Notes: a model not told the origin generated them from the letters alone. A stretch of 64,000 nt of DNA from Achromobacter sp. Bel (GCF_012928505.1 NZ_JABBJN010000034.1:1-64000); one strand, 5' to 3'; shown: positions 26,932-36,586, counted from the stretch's first letter. Numbers and translations: made by a program.

Positions 26932-28487
26932 AGCGTCGCCTCTTCAAGCTGGCGCAGGCGGAACCGCTGGATCTTGCCCGTGGCGGTCTTGGGTAGCTCT
27001 TCGGTGAAATTGATCTGGCGCGGATACTTGAAGGGCGCAAGGTGCTGCTTCACATAGCTTTGCAGCGCGGCGCCCGTGCTGGCGTCCGGTTCGAAACCCG
27101 GGCGCAGCACGACATAGGCCTTTGTCTTGACCAGGCCGTCGTGGTCCGGCACGCCGATTACGGCGGCTTCCAGCACGGCCTCGTGCTGCACCAGGATGTT
27201 CTCGACTTCCACCGGCGACACGTACTGGCCGCTGACCTTGATCATGTCGTCGCTGCGGCCCGCGTAGGTGTAGTAGCCATCGGCGTCGCACGTGTATTTG
27301 TCGCCGCTTTTCAGCCAATCGCCCAGGAAGCACTGGCGCGTCTTGTCGCGGTTGTTCCAGTACATCAACGCAGCGCTGGGGCCTTTGATGTAGAGGTCGC
27401 CGATGGCGCCTGCCTCGACCGGCGCGCCGTGCTCGTCACGCAGCTGGACTTCGTAGCCGGGCACGGGTTTGCCGGTGGTGCCGTAGCGCAATTGGCCGCT
27501 CTGGTTCGAAATGAAAATGTGCAGCATCTCGGTCGACCCGATGCCGTCCAGGATTTCACAGCCGAAATGCCGCGTGAAGCGTTCGCCGATGTCGCGCGGC
27601 AGCGCTTCGCCGGCCGAGGTGCAGACCCGCATCGCCACCTGCGAGCGCGGCGGCAGGTCGGGCGACGCCAGCATGCTGGCGTACAGCGTGGGCACGCCGT
27701 AGAACACGGTGGGGCGATGCTGGGTCAGGCGCTGGAACACGGCTTGTGGCGTGGGGCGTTCACCCATCAGCACCACGGTGGCGCCGACGGACAGGGGGAA
27801 GGTCAGGCCATTGCCCAGGCCATAGGCGAAAAACAGCTTGGCCGCCGAGAACACCACGTCGTCTTCGCGGATGCCCAACACCGGCTTGGCATAGAGTTCG
27901 GCCGTGTGCCACAGGTTGCCGTGGGTGTGGACCACGCCTTTGGGCTTGCCGGTGGAGCCTGAGGAATACAGCCAGAAGGCGATTTCGTCGGACAGCGTGC
28001 GGACGGCGGGCGCGATCGGCGCGGCGGCCAGCAACGCCTCGAATTCGTGGGCATGGGTGGGCAGGGCAGCCGTGGGCTGGGACACCACCAGGTGTTCGGC
28101 ATCGGTGGGCGCCTGCGCCAGCGCCGCCTGCAAGACGGGCAATAGCGCGCCCGATACGAATACGGCGCGCACGCGGCTGTGCGCCAGGATGTAGGCGTAG
28201 TCGTCCGCCGTCAGCAGCGTGTTGACCGCCACGGGCACCACGCCGGCATGCAGCGCGCCCAGGAACACGACGGGCCAGTCTGCCGTGTCCTGCATCAACA
28301 GCAAAATGCGTTCTTCGCGGCGCAATCCCAATTCCCGCAGGGCGCCCGCCATGCGGGCCACCCGCTCGGCCAGTTCGCCATAGCTCAACTGGCGCGTGTC
28401 ATCGATATAGGCCGGCTTGGCGGCCCGGGGCGCATTCAGCGCGGCCAGGTAACTGGCGAAATTCAATTCGGCGGGGCAGGTGTTCAC
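26928..28487 (-). CDS. Benzoate-CoA ligase
   Basis: Encodes 519 residues of the AMP-forming ligase family. It activates benzoate with ATP and CoA, the first step of the box pathway. Seen are the P-loop [18 protein letters not shown] (about residue 165), the substrate-site stretch AKLFFAYGLGNGL, GIGSTEMLHIF, the hinge region YTYAGRSDDMIKVSGQYVSPVEVE and the catalytic Lys in TATGKIQRFRLR. These match benzoate-CoA ligases (BclA/BadA). The GTG start at 28487 has AGGAG 7 nt upstream. It leads the hydrolase and livKHMGF genes. Confidence 0.93.
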   Translation of the reverse strand: MNTCPAELNFASYLAALNAPRAAKPAYIDDTRQLSYGELAERVARMAGALRELGLRREERILLLMQDTADWPVVFLGALHAGVVPVAVNTLLTADDYAYILAHSRVRAVFVSGALLPVLQAALAQAPTDAEHLVVSQPTAALPTHAHEFEALLAAAPIAPAVRTLSDEIAFWLYSSGSTGKPKGVVHTHGNLWHTAELYAKPVLGIREDDVVFSAAKLFFAYGLGNGLTFPLSVGATVVLMGERPTPQAVFQRLTQHRPTVFYGVPTLYASMLASPDLPPRSQVAMRVCTSAGEALPRDIGERFTRHFGCEILDGIGSTEMLHIFISNQSGQLRYGTTGKPVPGYEVQLRDEHGAPVEAGAIGDLYIKGPSAALMYWNNRDKTRQCFLGDWLKSGDKYTCDADGYYTYAGRSDDMIKVSGQYVSPVEVENILVQHEAVLEAAVIGVPDHDGLVKTKAYVVLRPGFEPDASTGAALQSYVKQHLAPFKYPRQINFTEELPKTATGKIQRFRLRQLEEATL

Positions 28488-28595
28488 GGTTGTCTCCTGA
28501 TGTCCTGGTGGGCGGGCCGTGGTGCTGTTTTTTTCCGCTGGGCCGAGCCAAGGCACGGCGCGCGGACTTTTTTTCAGGGCGCACGGGGCGCGGAC

Positions 28596-29072
28596 CTAGC
28601 TGCCGGGCCGCGTGAATTCGATGGCGCCGCCGGGCAGCAGGTAGAGCACCAGGGCGCGTCCTTGCGTGACGGTGGGGCGGTGAGCGCTGCCGGGGCCATA
28701 GACCAGCCACCCGGCGCCATGCCCATCGAACCGGGCGTCGCCGGTCAGCGGCATGATCAAGTCGATTTCGCCGTTGGGATGGGCGTGGTGGGGGCCTGCG
28801 AGGTCGTCCATGTCGACGACGTCCACGGAACAGCCGGCCAGGTCTTCGGCGGGCTTGATGACGCGGCCATAGCGGATGCCGCCGCCTTCCCGATTGCACA
28901 TCCAACCGTCGGCCACACCCTGTCTACAGGCGGCGAAGATATTCTGGTACAGGGCGCTTTGCGGACCGGCTTCGCGGTTCAGCCGCGCGGCCAGCTCATC
29001 GTCCAGCGGCTGGCCCGACACCAGGCGCGTGGCCTCGCGCATCAGGGCATGGAATTGATCTGGCGTGCTCAC
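28596..29072 (-). CDS. PnbB/DUF4863-like protein in the benzoate cluster
   Basis: Encodes 158 residues with no membrane segment. A strong AGGAGGAG precedes the GTG at 29072. The C-terminal half looks cupin-like: HHAHPNGEIDLIMPLTG and GWLVYGPGSAHRPTV supply His, Glu and Asp that could bind a metal. I recognise it as the family once called DUF4863, one member of which (PnbB) is a 4-hydroxylaminobenzoate lyase. That activity is not implied for benzoate growth. It is the first gene of the leftward operon, 108 nt before the ligase. Its repeated presence in box clusters, recalled from other genomes, suggests a helper role, perhaps on a nitro- or amino-benzoate. Confidence 0.72.
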   Translation of the reverse strand: MSTPDQFHALMREATRLVSGQPLDDELAARLNREAGPQSALYQNIFAACRQGVADGWMCNREGGGIRYGRVIKPAEDLAGCSVDVVDMDDLAGPHHAHPNGEIDLIMPLTGDARFDGHGAGWLVYGPGSAHRPTVTQGRALVLYLLPGGAIEFTRPGS

Positions 29073-29168
29073 CGGGACTCCTCCTTTACACTGTCGGCGC
29101 CTGAGATGCGGCATGAAATCAAGTGCTGCTTTTTTGCACACCCTGGCGGCTTGGAACTGCTTGGAGGA

Positions 29169-29209
29169 AAAATAGTGCTTCCACTGGATTGGGTCAAGCA
29201 CTATAGTGC
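29169..29209. promoter_or_regulatory. Divergent promoter and BoxR-type operator between boxR and the ligase operon
   Basis: The perfect palindrome GCACTATAGTGC occupies 29198-29209. On the minus strand a near-consensus promoter, TTGACC (29197-29192), 17-nt spacer, TATTTT (29174-29169), points to the ligase operon, with the palindrome touching its -35 box. On the plus strand the TATAGT inside the palindrome (29202-29207) can be the -10 box of boxR. Read on the minus strand, TGCA-CTATAG-TGCT is one base from the TGCA-N6-TGCA form found before boxC. Confidence 0.7.
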
Positions 29210-29252
29210 ATAAAACAGGGCGTATCAGGGTATTTGCGGAGTCAGCCAAAAC

Positions 29253-30161
29253 ATGAATCAAGCGCTAGACGCGGCGCCATCCGAACCCAGGCGGGAAGCT
29301 TTCCTGGTGGCATTGGGCGAGCGGGTGCGCCGCTTGCGAGCCATACGCGGCATGACGCGCAAGGGCTTGTCTCAAGTGACCGGCGTGTCCGAAAGGCATT
29401 TGGCCAATCTTGAGCACGGGGTGGGCAATGCCTCGATCCTGGTGCTGCTGCAGATTGCCCGCGCGTTCAATTGCGCGCTGGCCGAGCTGGTCGGCGACGT
29501 CACCACCGAATCACCGGACTGGCTGCTGATCCGCGAGTTGCTCAGCGGCCGCACGGAATCCGACCTGCAGCGGGCCCGCGAGGCCTTGACCCAGCTGTTC
29601 GGTGTAGGGGCGGGCGCGCAGCGTCCCAACCGTACCCAGCGGGTGGCGCTGATCGGGCTGCGGGGAGCAGGCAAGTCCACCCTGGGCCAAATGCTGGCCG
29701 ACGACCTGGGCTACCCGTTTGTCGAGCTGAACCGTGAAATCGAACGCGTGGCCGGGTGCAGCATCCTGGAAATCCATAATCTCTATGGCCCCAACGCCTA
29801 CCGCCGTTACGAACGCCGCGCGCTGGAAGAGGCCGTGCAGATCTATCCGGAAATGGTGCTGGCCACGCCGGGCGGACTGGTTTCGGAACCCGCCACCCTG
29901 AATCTGCTGCTGGCGCATTGCTATACGGTCTGGTTGCGCGCAACCCCCGAAGAGCACATGGGTCGGGTGATGGCCCAGGGCGACTTCCGCCCCATGTCGG
30001 GTAATAACGAAGCGATGTCCGATCTGAAGCGCATCCTGGCCGGCCGCGAAGCGTTCTACGCCAAGGCGGATCTGACCTGGGTGACGAGCAACCTGGAGGT
30101 GCAGGAGAGTTTCGCCGGTTTGCGTACCCAGGTCCGCAAAGCCTGCGGCCTGCCGCTGTAG
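29253..30161 (+). CDS. boxR: BoxR/BzdR-type benzoyl-CoA-responsive regulator
   Basis: Encodes 302 residues with two domains. Residues about 20-80 form a Cro/cI-type helix-turn-helix (GLSQVTGVSERHLANLEHG). Residues about 130-295 resemble shikimate kinase, with a P-loop GLRGAGKST and LNREIERVAGCSI, FRPMSG. In characterised BzdR and BoxR this kinase-like domain senses benzoyl-CoA and relieves repression. Length matches. It is divergent from the ligase operon, and operator-like TGCA repeats lie at both box promoters. A terminator follows, so boxC is transcribed separately. Confidence 0.95.
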   Translation: MNQALDAAPSEPRREAFLVALGERVRRLRAIRGMTRKGLSQVTGVSERHLANLEHGVGNASILVLLQIARAFNCALAELVGDVTTESPDWLLIRELLSGRTESDLQRAREALTQLFGVGAGAQRPNRTQRVALIGLRGAGKSTLGQMLADDLGYPFVELNREIERVAGCSILEIHNLYGPNAYRRYERRALEEAVQIYPEMVLATPGGLVSEPATLNLLLAHCYTVWLRATPEEHMGRVMAQGDFRPMSGNNEAMSDLKRILAGREAFYAKADLTWVTSNLEVQESFAGLRTQVRKACGLPL

Positions 30162-30232
30162 CGGCCGCCCTGGACGAAAGAAAGCGCCTTTCGCGGCGCC
30201 CCCGCCCCCGCGCCCCATCCGATCTGCCCGTG

Positions 30233-30259
30233 AAGGCCGCCTGAATCAGGCGGCCTTTT
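30233..30259 (+). terminator. Terminator of boxR
   Basis: AAGGCCGCCTG (30233-30243) pairs perfectly with CAGGCGGCCTT (30247-30257) around the loop AAT; a short T run follows. It separates boxR from the boxC promoter. Confidence 0.88.
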
Positions 30260-30294
30260 AACGTCCGCCCTGATTCGCCCGTTGATGGTAAAGC

Positions 30295-30367
30295 TGCACT
30301 TTTATGCATGTCTTGCTTGACGCGTATTTTTTCCTGCACTAATCTGCACAATAATTCATGTAATGCA
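30295..30367 (+). promoter_or_regulatory. boxCBA promoter with TGCA-N6-TGCA operators
   Basis: A strong promoter is visible: TTGACG (30317-30322), 17-nt spacer, TAATCT (30340-30345). One TGCA-N6-TGCA repeat at 30335-30348 covers the -10 box. A second at 30295-30308 lies upstream of the -35 box. A further TGCA is at 30364-30367, just past the expected start point. This spacing is the known BzdR/BoxR recognition pattern, so BoxR should block the -10 box when benzoyl-CoA is absent. Confidence 0.8.
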
Positions 30368-30407
30368 GTATTTTTCCTGTCCAGCAGGGCGTACGAGGAG
30401 ACACACT

Positions 30408-32066
30408 ATGAGCAGCACCATCAACCGGGTTGATTTCCGGACGCAGCCCGAGCACTACCGCCACTGGCGCCTGACGTTCGATGGCCCGGTCGCCACGCTG
30501 GCCATGGATGTGGCGGAAGACGGCGGCCTGCGTCCCGGCTACAAGCTGAAGCTGAACTCCTACGATCTGGGTGTAGACATTGAGCTGCATGACGCCCTGC
30601 AGCGCATCCGCTTCGAACATCCCGAAGTGCGGAGCGTGGTCGTGACCAGCATGAAGGACCGTATCTTCTGTTCCGGCGCCAATATCTTCATGCTGGGCCT
30701 GTCCTCGCACGCCTGGAAGGTCAATTTCTGCAAGTTCACCAACGAAACGCGCAACGGCATTGAAGACTCCAGCCGCCATAGCGGCCTGAAGTTCATCGCC
30801 GCCCTGAACGGCGCCTGCGCCGGCGGCGGGTATGAACTGGCCCTGGCCTGCGACGAGATTCTGCTGATCGACGATCGCTCATCCTCGGTGGCGCTGCCCG
30901 AAGTGCCGCTGCTGGGCGTGCTGCCTGGCACGGGCGGCCTGACCCGCGTGACCGACAAGCGCCGCGTGCGTCATGATCACGCCGACATCTTCTGCACGCT
31001 GGTCGAGGGCGTGCGCGGCCAGCGCGCCAAGGATTGGCGGCTGGTCGACGACGTGGTCAAGCCTGCTCGCTTCGAGGCCGCCGTGCGCGAACGTGCGCTG
31101 GTCCTGGCCGAAAACAGCGACCGGCAGCCGGGTGAGCAGGGCATCGCGCTGACGCCGGTCGAGCGCACCGAAAGCGCGGACGGGCTTGCTTACCGCTACG
31201 TGGATATCCGGCTGGACCGCGAAAAGCGCCAGGCCACCTGGACCGTGCGCGCCCCGCAAGGCCCGGTGGAATCCGAGCTGGCGGACATCGTTGCCGCCGG
31301 GGCCGCCTGGTGGCCGTTGCAGATGGCGCGCGAACTGGACGACGCCATCCTGTCCATGCGGACCAACGAACTGGACATCGGCACGTGGATCCTGAAGACC
31401 GAAGGCGACGCCGAGGCCGTGCTGGCCGCCGATGCCGCACTGCAACGCCACGCCGGCCACTGGTTCGTGCGCGAAACCGCCGGCATGCTGCGCCGCACGC
31501 TGGCGCGCCTGGACGTGACCTCGCGCAGCCTGTTCGCGCTGATCGAGCCGGGTTCCTGCTTCGTGGGCACGTTGCTGGAACTGGCGCTGGCCGCGGACCG
31601 CAGCTACATGCTCGACAACGAGGACGCCTCCGCGCCCGCGCAGATCGTGGTGGGTGAACGCAACTTCGGCGCCTATCCGCTGGTGAACGGCCAAAGCCGC
31701 CTGCAGCGCCGCTTCTATGAAGAAACCGCGCCGCTGGAAGCCGTGCGCGCCCGCGCCGGACAGCGCCTGTCGGCCACCGATGCGCTGGACCTGGGCCTGG
31801 TGACCTTCGCGCCCGACAGCATCGATTGGGACGACGAAGTGCGGATGATGCTGGAAGAACGCCGCGCGCTGTCGCCCGACGCCTTGACCGGGCTGGAGGC
31901 GAACCTGCGCTTCGGCGGGCAGGAAACGATGGAGACGCGCATCTTCGGCCGGCTGACCGCCTGGCAGAACTGGATTTTCAACCGTCCCAATGCGGCCGGC
32001 GACAAAGGCGCGCTGAAGCTGTACGGCAAGGGCGAACAGGCCGCATTCGACTGGAACCGGGTCTGA
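30408..32066 (+). CDS. boxC: 2,3-epoxybenzoyl-CoA dihydrolase (BoxC)
   Basis: Encodes 552 residues, the usual BoxC size. It opens the ring of 2,3-epoxybenzoyl-CoA with two waters, giving an aldehyde-CoA and formate. The N-terminal half is a crotonase domain with SGANIFMLGLS and NGACAGGGYELALACDEI (the Glu-bearing active-site segment). The C-terminal half is BoxC-specific, with GSCFVGTLLELALAADRSY. GAGGAG about 9 nt upstream fixes the ATG at 30408. It begins the boxCBA operon, and boxB starts 19 nt after its stop. Confidence 0.96.
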   Translation: MSSTINRVDFRTQPEHYRHWRLTFDGPVATLAMDVAEDGGLRPGYKLKLNSYDLGVDIELHDALQRIRFEHPEVRSVVVTSMKDRIFCSGANIFMLGLSSHAWKVNFCKFTNETRNGIEDSSRHSGLKFIAALNGACAGGGYELALACDEILLIDDRSSSVALPEVPLLGVLPGTGGLTRVTDKRRVRHDHADIFCTLVEGVRGQRAKDWRLVDDVVKPARFEAAVRERALVLAENSDRQPGEQGIALTPVERTESADGLAYRYVDIRLDREKRQATWTVRAPQGPVESELADIVAAGAAWWPLQMARELDDAILSMRTNELDIGTWILKTEGDAEAVLAADAALQRHAGHWFVRETAGMLRRTLARLDVTSRSLFALIEPGSCFVGTLLELALAADRSYMLDNEDASAPAQIVVGERNFGAYPLVNGQSRLQRRFYEETAPLEAVRARAGQRLSATDALDLGLVTFAPDSIDWDDEVRMMLEERRALSPDALTGLEANLRFGGQETMETRIFGRLTAWQNWIFNRPNAAGDKGALKLYGKGEQAAFDWNRV

Positions 32067-32085
32067 ACAAGAAAAGGAGCGAGAC

Positions 32086-33513
32086 ATGTCTGGAATCAAT
32101 TACACCGATAAGATCCCCAATAACGTCAACCTGTCCGGCGACCGCACCTTGCAACGCGCGCTGGAGCATTGGCAACCGAACTACCTGCAATGGTGGCAGG
32201 ACATGGGGCCCGACGGCTCGCACGGTTTCGATGTCTACCTGCGCACTGCCGTCAGCGTGGAGCCCGATGGCTGGGCCAATTTCAACCACGTCCGCATGCC
32301 CGACTACCGCTGGGGGATCTTCCTGGCACCGCAGGACGGCCAGCGCAAGATCCACTTCGGCGAGAACATGGGGCGTGACGTCTGGCAGGACGTGCCCGGC
32401 GAACACCGCGCCAACCTGCGCCGCATCATCGTCACGCAGGGCGACACCGAGCCGGCCTCGATCGAGCAGCAGCGCCACTTGGGCCTGACCGCGCCGTCGC
32501 AGTACGACCTGCGCAACCTGTTCCAGATCAACGTCGAGGAAGGCCGCCACCTGTGGGCGATGGTGTACCTGCTGCACCGCTATTTCGGCCGCGATGGACG
32601 CGAAGAGGCCGATGCGCTCTTGCAGCGCAGTTCGGGCGATTCCGACAATCCGCGCATCCTGGGCGCGTTCAACGAGAAGACGCCGGACTGGCTGGCCTTC
32701 TACATGTTCACCTACTTCACCGACCGCGACGGCAAGTTCCAGCTGTGCGCGTTGGCCGAGTCCAGCTTCGACCCCCTGGCCCGCACCACCAAGTTCATGC
32801 TGACCGAAGAAGCACATCACATGTTCGTGGGCGAGTCGGGCATTTCCCGCGTGATCCAGCGCACCTGCGAAGTGATGAACCAGCTGAAGACCGACGATCC
32901 GGAAAGCGTGCGCGCCGCCGGCGTGATCGATCTGCCGACGATCCAGCGCTACCTGAATTTTCACTACAGCGTCACGATCGACCTGTTCGGCGCGGACCAA
33001 TCTTCCAACGCCGCGATCTTCTACGGGTCCGGCCTGAAGGGCCGCTACGAGGAATCCAAGCGCACCGACGACCATCAGCTGAAAAACGACACCTATCGCG
33101 TGCTGACCGTGAACAACGGCAAATTGAACGAGATCGAAGTGCCAATGCTGAACGCCTTGAACGAAGTGCTGCGCGACGACTTCATTCGCGATTCCGTGGC
33201 AGGCATCGGGCGCTGGAACAAGGTCATCGAGAAAAGCGGCATCCCGTTCCGCCTGCATGTGCCGCACAAGGCGTTCAACCGCCAGATCGGCACGCTGGCC
33301 GGTATCCGCATGTCTCCCGAAGGCGAGATCCTGTCGGAATCCCAATGGCAGGCCAATCGCCACAAGTGGTTGCCCACGCCGGAGGACCGCGCGTTTGTCG
33401 CGTCGCTGATGGGCCGCGTGACCGAACCCGGCAAGTTCGCCAACTGGATCGCGCCCCCCGTCATGGGCATCAACCGCCAGCCGGTGAATTTCGACTACGT
33501 CCGTTTCAACTAA
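32086..33513 (+). CDS. boxB: Benzoyl-CoA 2,3-epoxidase, oxygenase component (BoxB)
   Basis: Encodes 475 residues of a di-iron oxygenase that adds oxygen across C2-C3 of benzoyl-CoA. Ligand-type motifs are present: [15 protein letters not shown] (ExxH, about residue 151) and [11 protein letters not shown] (about 240-250), both in a helical bundle. Length agrees with characterised BoxB (about 470). AAAGGAG precedes the ATG. It needs electrons from BoxA, encoded 56 nt downstream, and its product is used by BoxC. Confidence 0.96.
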   Translation: MSGINYTDKIPNNVNLSGDRTLQRALEHWQPNYLQWWQDMGPDGSHGFDVYLRTAVSVEPDGWANFNHVRMPDYRWGIFLAPQDGQRKIHFGENMGRDVWQDVPGEHRANLRRIIVTQGDTEPASIEQQRHLGLTAPSQYDLRNLFQINVEEGRHLWAMVYLLHRYFGRDGREEADALLQRSSGDSDNPRILGAFNEKTPDWLAFYMFTYFTDRDGKFQLCALAESSFDPLARTTKFMLTEEAHHMFVGESGISRVIQRTCEVMNQLKTDDPESVRAAGVIDLPTIQRYLNFHYSVTIDLFGADQSSNAAIFYGSGLKGRYEESKRTDDHQLKNDTYRVLTVNNGKLNEIEVPMLNALNEVLRDDFIRDSVAGIGRWNKVIEKSGIPFRLHVPHKAFNRQIGTLAGIRMSPEGEILSESQWQANRHKWLPTPEDRAFVASLMGRVTEPGKFANWIAPPVMGINRQPVNFDYVRFN

Positions 33514-33569
33514 GGCGACAGGGCGGGGCGCGTTTGCGCGCCGCCCGCCAGCGCATTGGGAAGACTGCG

Positions 33570-34823
33570 ATGAACGCCCCCCTGCCCGTACAAGTGCTCA
33601 AGCAGCATCTGATCGACCCCGAGATCTGCATCCGCTGCAATACTTGCGAAGAAACCTGTCCGGTCGATGCGATCACGCACGATTCGAACAATTACGTGGT
33701 GGACCCCGATATCTGCAATGGTTGCATGGCGTGCGTGCCACCGTGCCCGACGGGGTCGATCGACAACTGGCGGCTGGTGCTGCGCACCGACGCCTACTCG
33801 GTGCAAGACCAACTGGGCTGGGAAGAGCTGCCATTGGAAAAGGCATTGCCGGAAGGGGCGGATGCGGGCGCCGGCGCGCAATCCGCCTTGGCCGACCCCG
33901 ACGCGCCCGCGCCGTCTTCAGCGATGGCTGCACCGTTTTCGCCCGCAGGCGCATCGGTGCCGCCGTGGTCTGCCGCGCATCCCTACGTCAATCTCTACAC
34001 GCACAAGGCGCCGATGACGGCCACGGTCGTGGGCAACTACCGCGTGACCGACGCCGATACCGAAAGCGATATCCACCACATCGTGCTGGACTTCGGCGAT
34101 CTGCCGTTTCCGGTGCTGGAAGGCCAATCCATCGGCATCCTGCCCCCGGGCACCGACGCCCAAGGACGACCGCACCACGCGCGCCAGTATTCGCTGGCCA
34201 GTCCGCGCGATGGCGAACGCGCCGGCTACAACAACCTGTCGTTGACCGTGAAGCGCGTGACCGAAGACCATGGCGGTGCCGCCGCGCATGGCGTGTGCTC
34301 GAACTACCTGTGCGATCTGGCCAAGAACGACACCGTGCAGGTGATCGGCCCGTTCGGCCATACCTTCCTGATGCCGAACCATCCGCGCGCCAATCTCATC
34401 ATGATCTGCACGGGCACGGGCTCCGCGCCGATGCGCGCGATGACCGAACGCTACCGCCGCCGCATCGATACCGGTGAAAACGGCCGCCTGATGCTGTTCT
34501 TTGGCGCTCGCACCGAACGCGAACTGCCGTACTTCGGTCCGCTGATGAAGCTGCCCCGCGATTTCATCGACATCAATCTGGCGCTCTCGCGCGAGGCGGG
34601 CCAGCCCAAGCGCTATGTGCAAGACCTGATCCGCGAACGCGCGGCCCAGGTACGGGATTTGCTGTCGGACCGCAACACCTGCATCTACGTGTGCGGCTTA
34701 AAGGGCATGGAAGTCGGCGTGCTGGACGCCTTGCGCGACGTGGCAATGCAATCGGGGCAGGATTGGTCTATTCTGCATGATGTGCTGCGCCGCGAAGGGC
34801 GCCTGCATTTCGAGACGTACTGA
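33570..34823 (+). CDS. boxA: Benzoyl-CoA 2,3-epoxidase, reductase component (BoxA)
   Basis: Encodes 417 residues. The N-terminal ferredoxin part has two [4Fe-4S] motifs, [12 protein letters not shown] (about 21-32) and [12 protein letters not shown] (about 49-60). A Pro/Ala-rich linker (about 95-135) joins it to a ferredoxin-NADP reductase-like part with RQYSLASP (FAD), [10 protein letters not shown] (pyridine nucleotide) and the C-terminal [12 protein letters not shown]. It passes electrons from NADPH to BoxB. The ATG at 33570 has only a weak GAAGA upstream. Last certain gene of the boxCBA operon. Confidence 0.95.
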   Translation: MNAPLPVQVLKQHLIDPEICIRCNTCEETCPVDAITHDSNNYVVDPDICNGCMACVPPCPTGSIDNWRLVLRTDAYSVQDQLGWEELPLEKALPEGADAGAGAQSALADPDAPAPSSAMAAPFSPAGASVPPWSAAHPYVNLYTHKAPMTATVVGNYRVTDADTESDIHHIVLDFGDLPFPVLEGQSIGILPPGTDAQGRPHHARQYSLASPRDGERAGYNNLSLTVKRVTEDHGGAAAHGVCSNYLCDLAKNDTVQVIGPFGHTFLMPNHPRANLIMICTGTGSAPMRAMTERYRRRIDTGENGRLMLFFGARTERELPYFGPLMKLPRDFIDINLALSREAGQPKRYVQDLIRERAAQVRDLLSDRNTCIYVCGLKGMEVGVLDALRDVAMQSGQDWSILHDVLRREGRLHFETY

Positions 34824-34902
34824 ATCCGATAAATGAGCGTGACACACGTGAAAACGGCGCGCCACGGCGCGCCGTTCGCGTTGGCTTGGGGGAAAACCAA
34901 AA

Positions 34903-35346
34903 ATGAAGTTCGCCGAATTCAAAGACGGCATGTTGATCAAGGCCGGTCCGGTCACCATCACCGAGGCCGAGATCCTGGAGTTTGCACGCAAGTTCGATCC
35001 CCAGTGGTTCCACACCGACCCGCAACGGGCCGCGGAAGGGCGTTGGGGCGGGCTGATCGCCAGCGGCTGGCACACGTGCGCGCTGGCCATGCGCATGGCG
35101 GTGGACGCCGCGCTGCATGACTCCGAATCTTTCGGTTCCCCCGGTTTGGGCGAAGTGCGCTGGCGCACCCCGGTGCGTCCGGGCGATACCCTGCGTCTGG
35201 AAGCGCGGGTGCAGGGCGCCCGCACCTCATCTTCGCGCCCCGATCTGGGCATCATCACGTGGGCGTGGACCGTCATCAACCAGCACGACGAAGGCGTGCT
35301 GGAACTGGACGCAACGAGCTTGTTCGATCTGTCGGGCGAGAACTAG
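34903..35346 (+). CDS. MaoC-like hot-dog protein
   Basis: Encodes 147 residues. The hot-dog dehydratase pattern is visible: FARKFDPQWFHTDPQRA (catalytic Asp and His, about 30-40), GLIASGWHT and RWRTPVRPGDTL. Such proteins hydrate enoyl-CoA or belong to (R)-specific hydratases. It starts 79 nt after boxA in the same direction, so it may be the last gene of the box operon, acting on a CoA intermediate in the lower pathway, but a separate promoter is not excluded. No strong Shine-Dalgarno is seen beyond GGGGGA about 10 nt upstream. Confidence 0.85.
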   Translation: MKFAEFKDGMLIKAGPVTITEAEILEFARKFDPQWFHTDPQRAAEGRWGGLIASGWHTCALAMRMAVDAALHDSESFGSPGLGEVRWRTPVRPGDTLRLEARVQGARTSSSRPDLGIITWAWTVINQHDEGVLELDATSLFDLSGEN

Positions 35347-35422
35347 GCGCGAGGCCTTCCGGGCGACGTATCGCCGCGTCAGGTCCGCGCGGCCGGGTTG
35401 CCCCGGCGGCGCGCTTGCGCCG

Positions 35423-36409
35423 TCAGCGGTTGGCCCCTCCTTTCAGGATGCCTGCCGCATCGGGCCCGACCGCCGTCTTCCAGGCTTGCACCGAATCCGC
35501 CGCCGCGCTGCGCAGCGCACGGCGAACGGCGGATGGCACGGTGGTATTGATCGCGACGCCGTTCTTGCGCATGTTGGCGTAGTTCTGCTGCAGGCGGCCG
35601 TCGATGCGTTTCCATTGTTCGATTTCCGTCTGTGCCGCGGCCTGGTCGATGGCGCGCCGCGACCGCTCGTCCAGCGCCTGATAGGTCTGCAGGTTCATCG
35701 TCGCGACCGAAATCGGCATCGCATAATTGATCTCGGCGAAGTGGGGCAGATATTCCCAGAGCTTCCGTCCGGCGCCCCCGTCGCCCGACGACAGCACGGC
35801 ATTCACGTCACCGGCGGCGATGCGCGGCATGGCGTCGGCAAATGAAATGGTCTCCGCACGGGCTCCGGCCTTCTGCATTACCTCCTGGGACGTGGCGTCA
35901 TAGGTGCGGATGCTCAGGCCCTTCAGCGCGGCCAGGCCGTCGATCTTCTGTTTGGACCAGATGCCGGAAGCGGGCCACGGCGTGGTGTAAAGCAGCTTCT
36001 GCCCGTGGGCGGCCAGCAGCTTTTCGTAGGCGGGCCGTGCGGCTTTGTTCAAGTTGCGGGCTTTGGGCAGGGAGTCCGCCAGGAACGGCAAGGACGATAC
36101 GCCGAACAAGGGATATTTCTTGGCCAGCGCGCCGGCGAACGCGTCGCCCGCATCCACTTTGCGGGTTTCGACCGCGTCGATCATGTCGGCCGATTTGATC
36201 CCCTTGGACGCGTCGTACGAGGCGTCGATCACCACGTTGCCTGCCGATTTTGCGCGGACCAGCTCCGCGAAGGTGGACACGCCTTGTCCCGGCATGGACG
36301 TCGCCGGGTACTCGGTGGCCATCGTCAGGGTGGTGACGGCATAGGCGCCATGGGCGATGAAGGGCAGAGCGATAACCGCCATCAGGCGGAGGGATGAACG
36401 GACGCGCAT
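35423..36409 (-). CDS. TRAP transporter periplasmic binding protein (DctP family), orphan
   Basis: Encodes 328 residues. The signal peptide covers about residues 1-24 (ALPFIAHGAYA) and the mature part has TRAP-binding marks: GVSTFAELVRAKSAGNVV, the AGALAKKYPLFGVSSLPFL region, KIDGLAALKGLSIRT with the typical Arg for the carboxylate, and FADAMPRIAAGDVNAVLSSG. It should bind an organic acid in the periplasm. Neither DctQ nor DctM membrane genes are in the window. It is convergent with the MaoC-like gene. The gene uses an ATG at 36409 that directly precedes the signal. Confidence 0.85.
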   Translation of the reverse strand: MRVRSSLRLMAVIALPFIAHGAYAVTTLTMATEYPATSMPGQGVSTFAELVRAKSAGNVVIDASYDASKGIKSADMIDAVETRKVDAGDAFAGALAKKYPLFGVSSLPFLADSLPKARNLNKAARPAYEKLLAAHGQKLLYTTPWPASGIWSKQKIDGLAALKGLSIRTYDATSQEVMQKAGARAETISFADAMPRIAAGDVNAVLSSGDGGAGRKLWEYLPHFAEINYAMPISVATMNLQTYQALDERSRRAIDQAAAQTEIEQWKRIDGRLQQNYANMRKNGVAINTTVPSAVRRALRSAAADSVQAWKTAVGPDAAGILKGGANR

Positions 36410-36586
36410 TCGCGACTCCAGGTCGGGGCAAGTGCACAAAGCGTACGGCGTGTGCAAGCCCGCGCCTATACGGGCTAACGGCAATGCGTCGGGGGGAGGC
36501 GACAAAAAAAAGGGCAACTGCGCCGCGCCGGCTTCGCCTGCTTGCGGCCCCCATGAGGCATGTTTGTCTTGGGGCGGCCCGGCAAC

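Noticed and set aside
31978-33363. 461-codon minus-strand frame opposite boxB
   Set aside because: Antisense shadow of boxB without motif or ribosome site.
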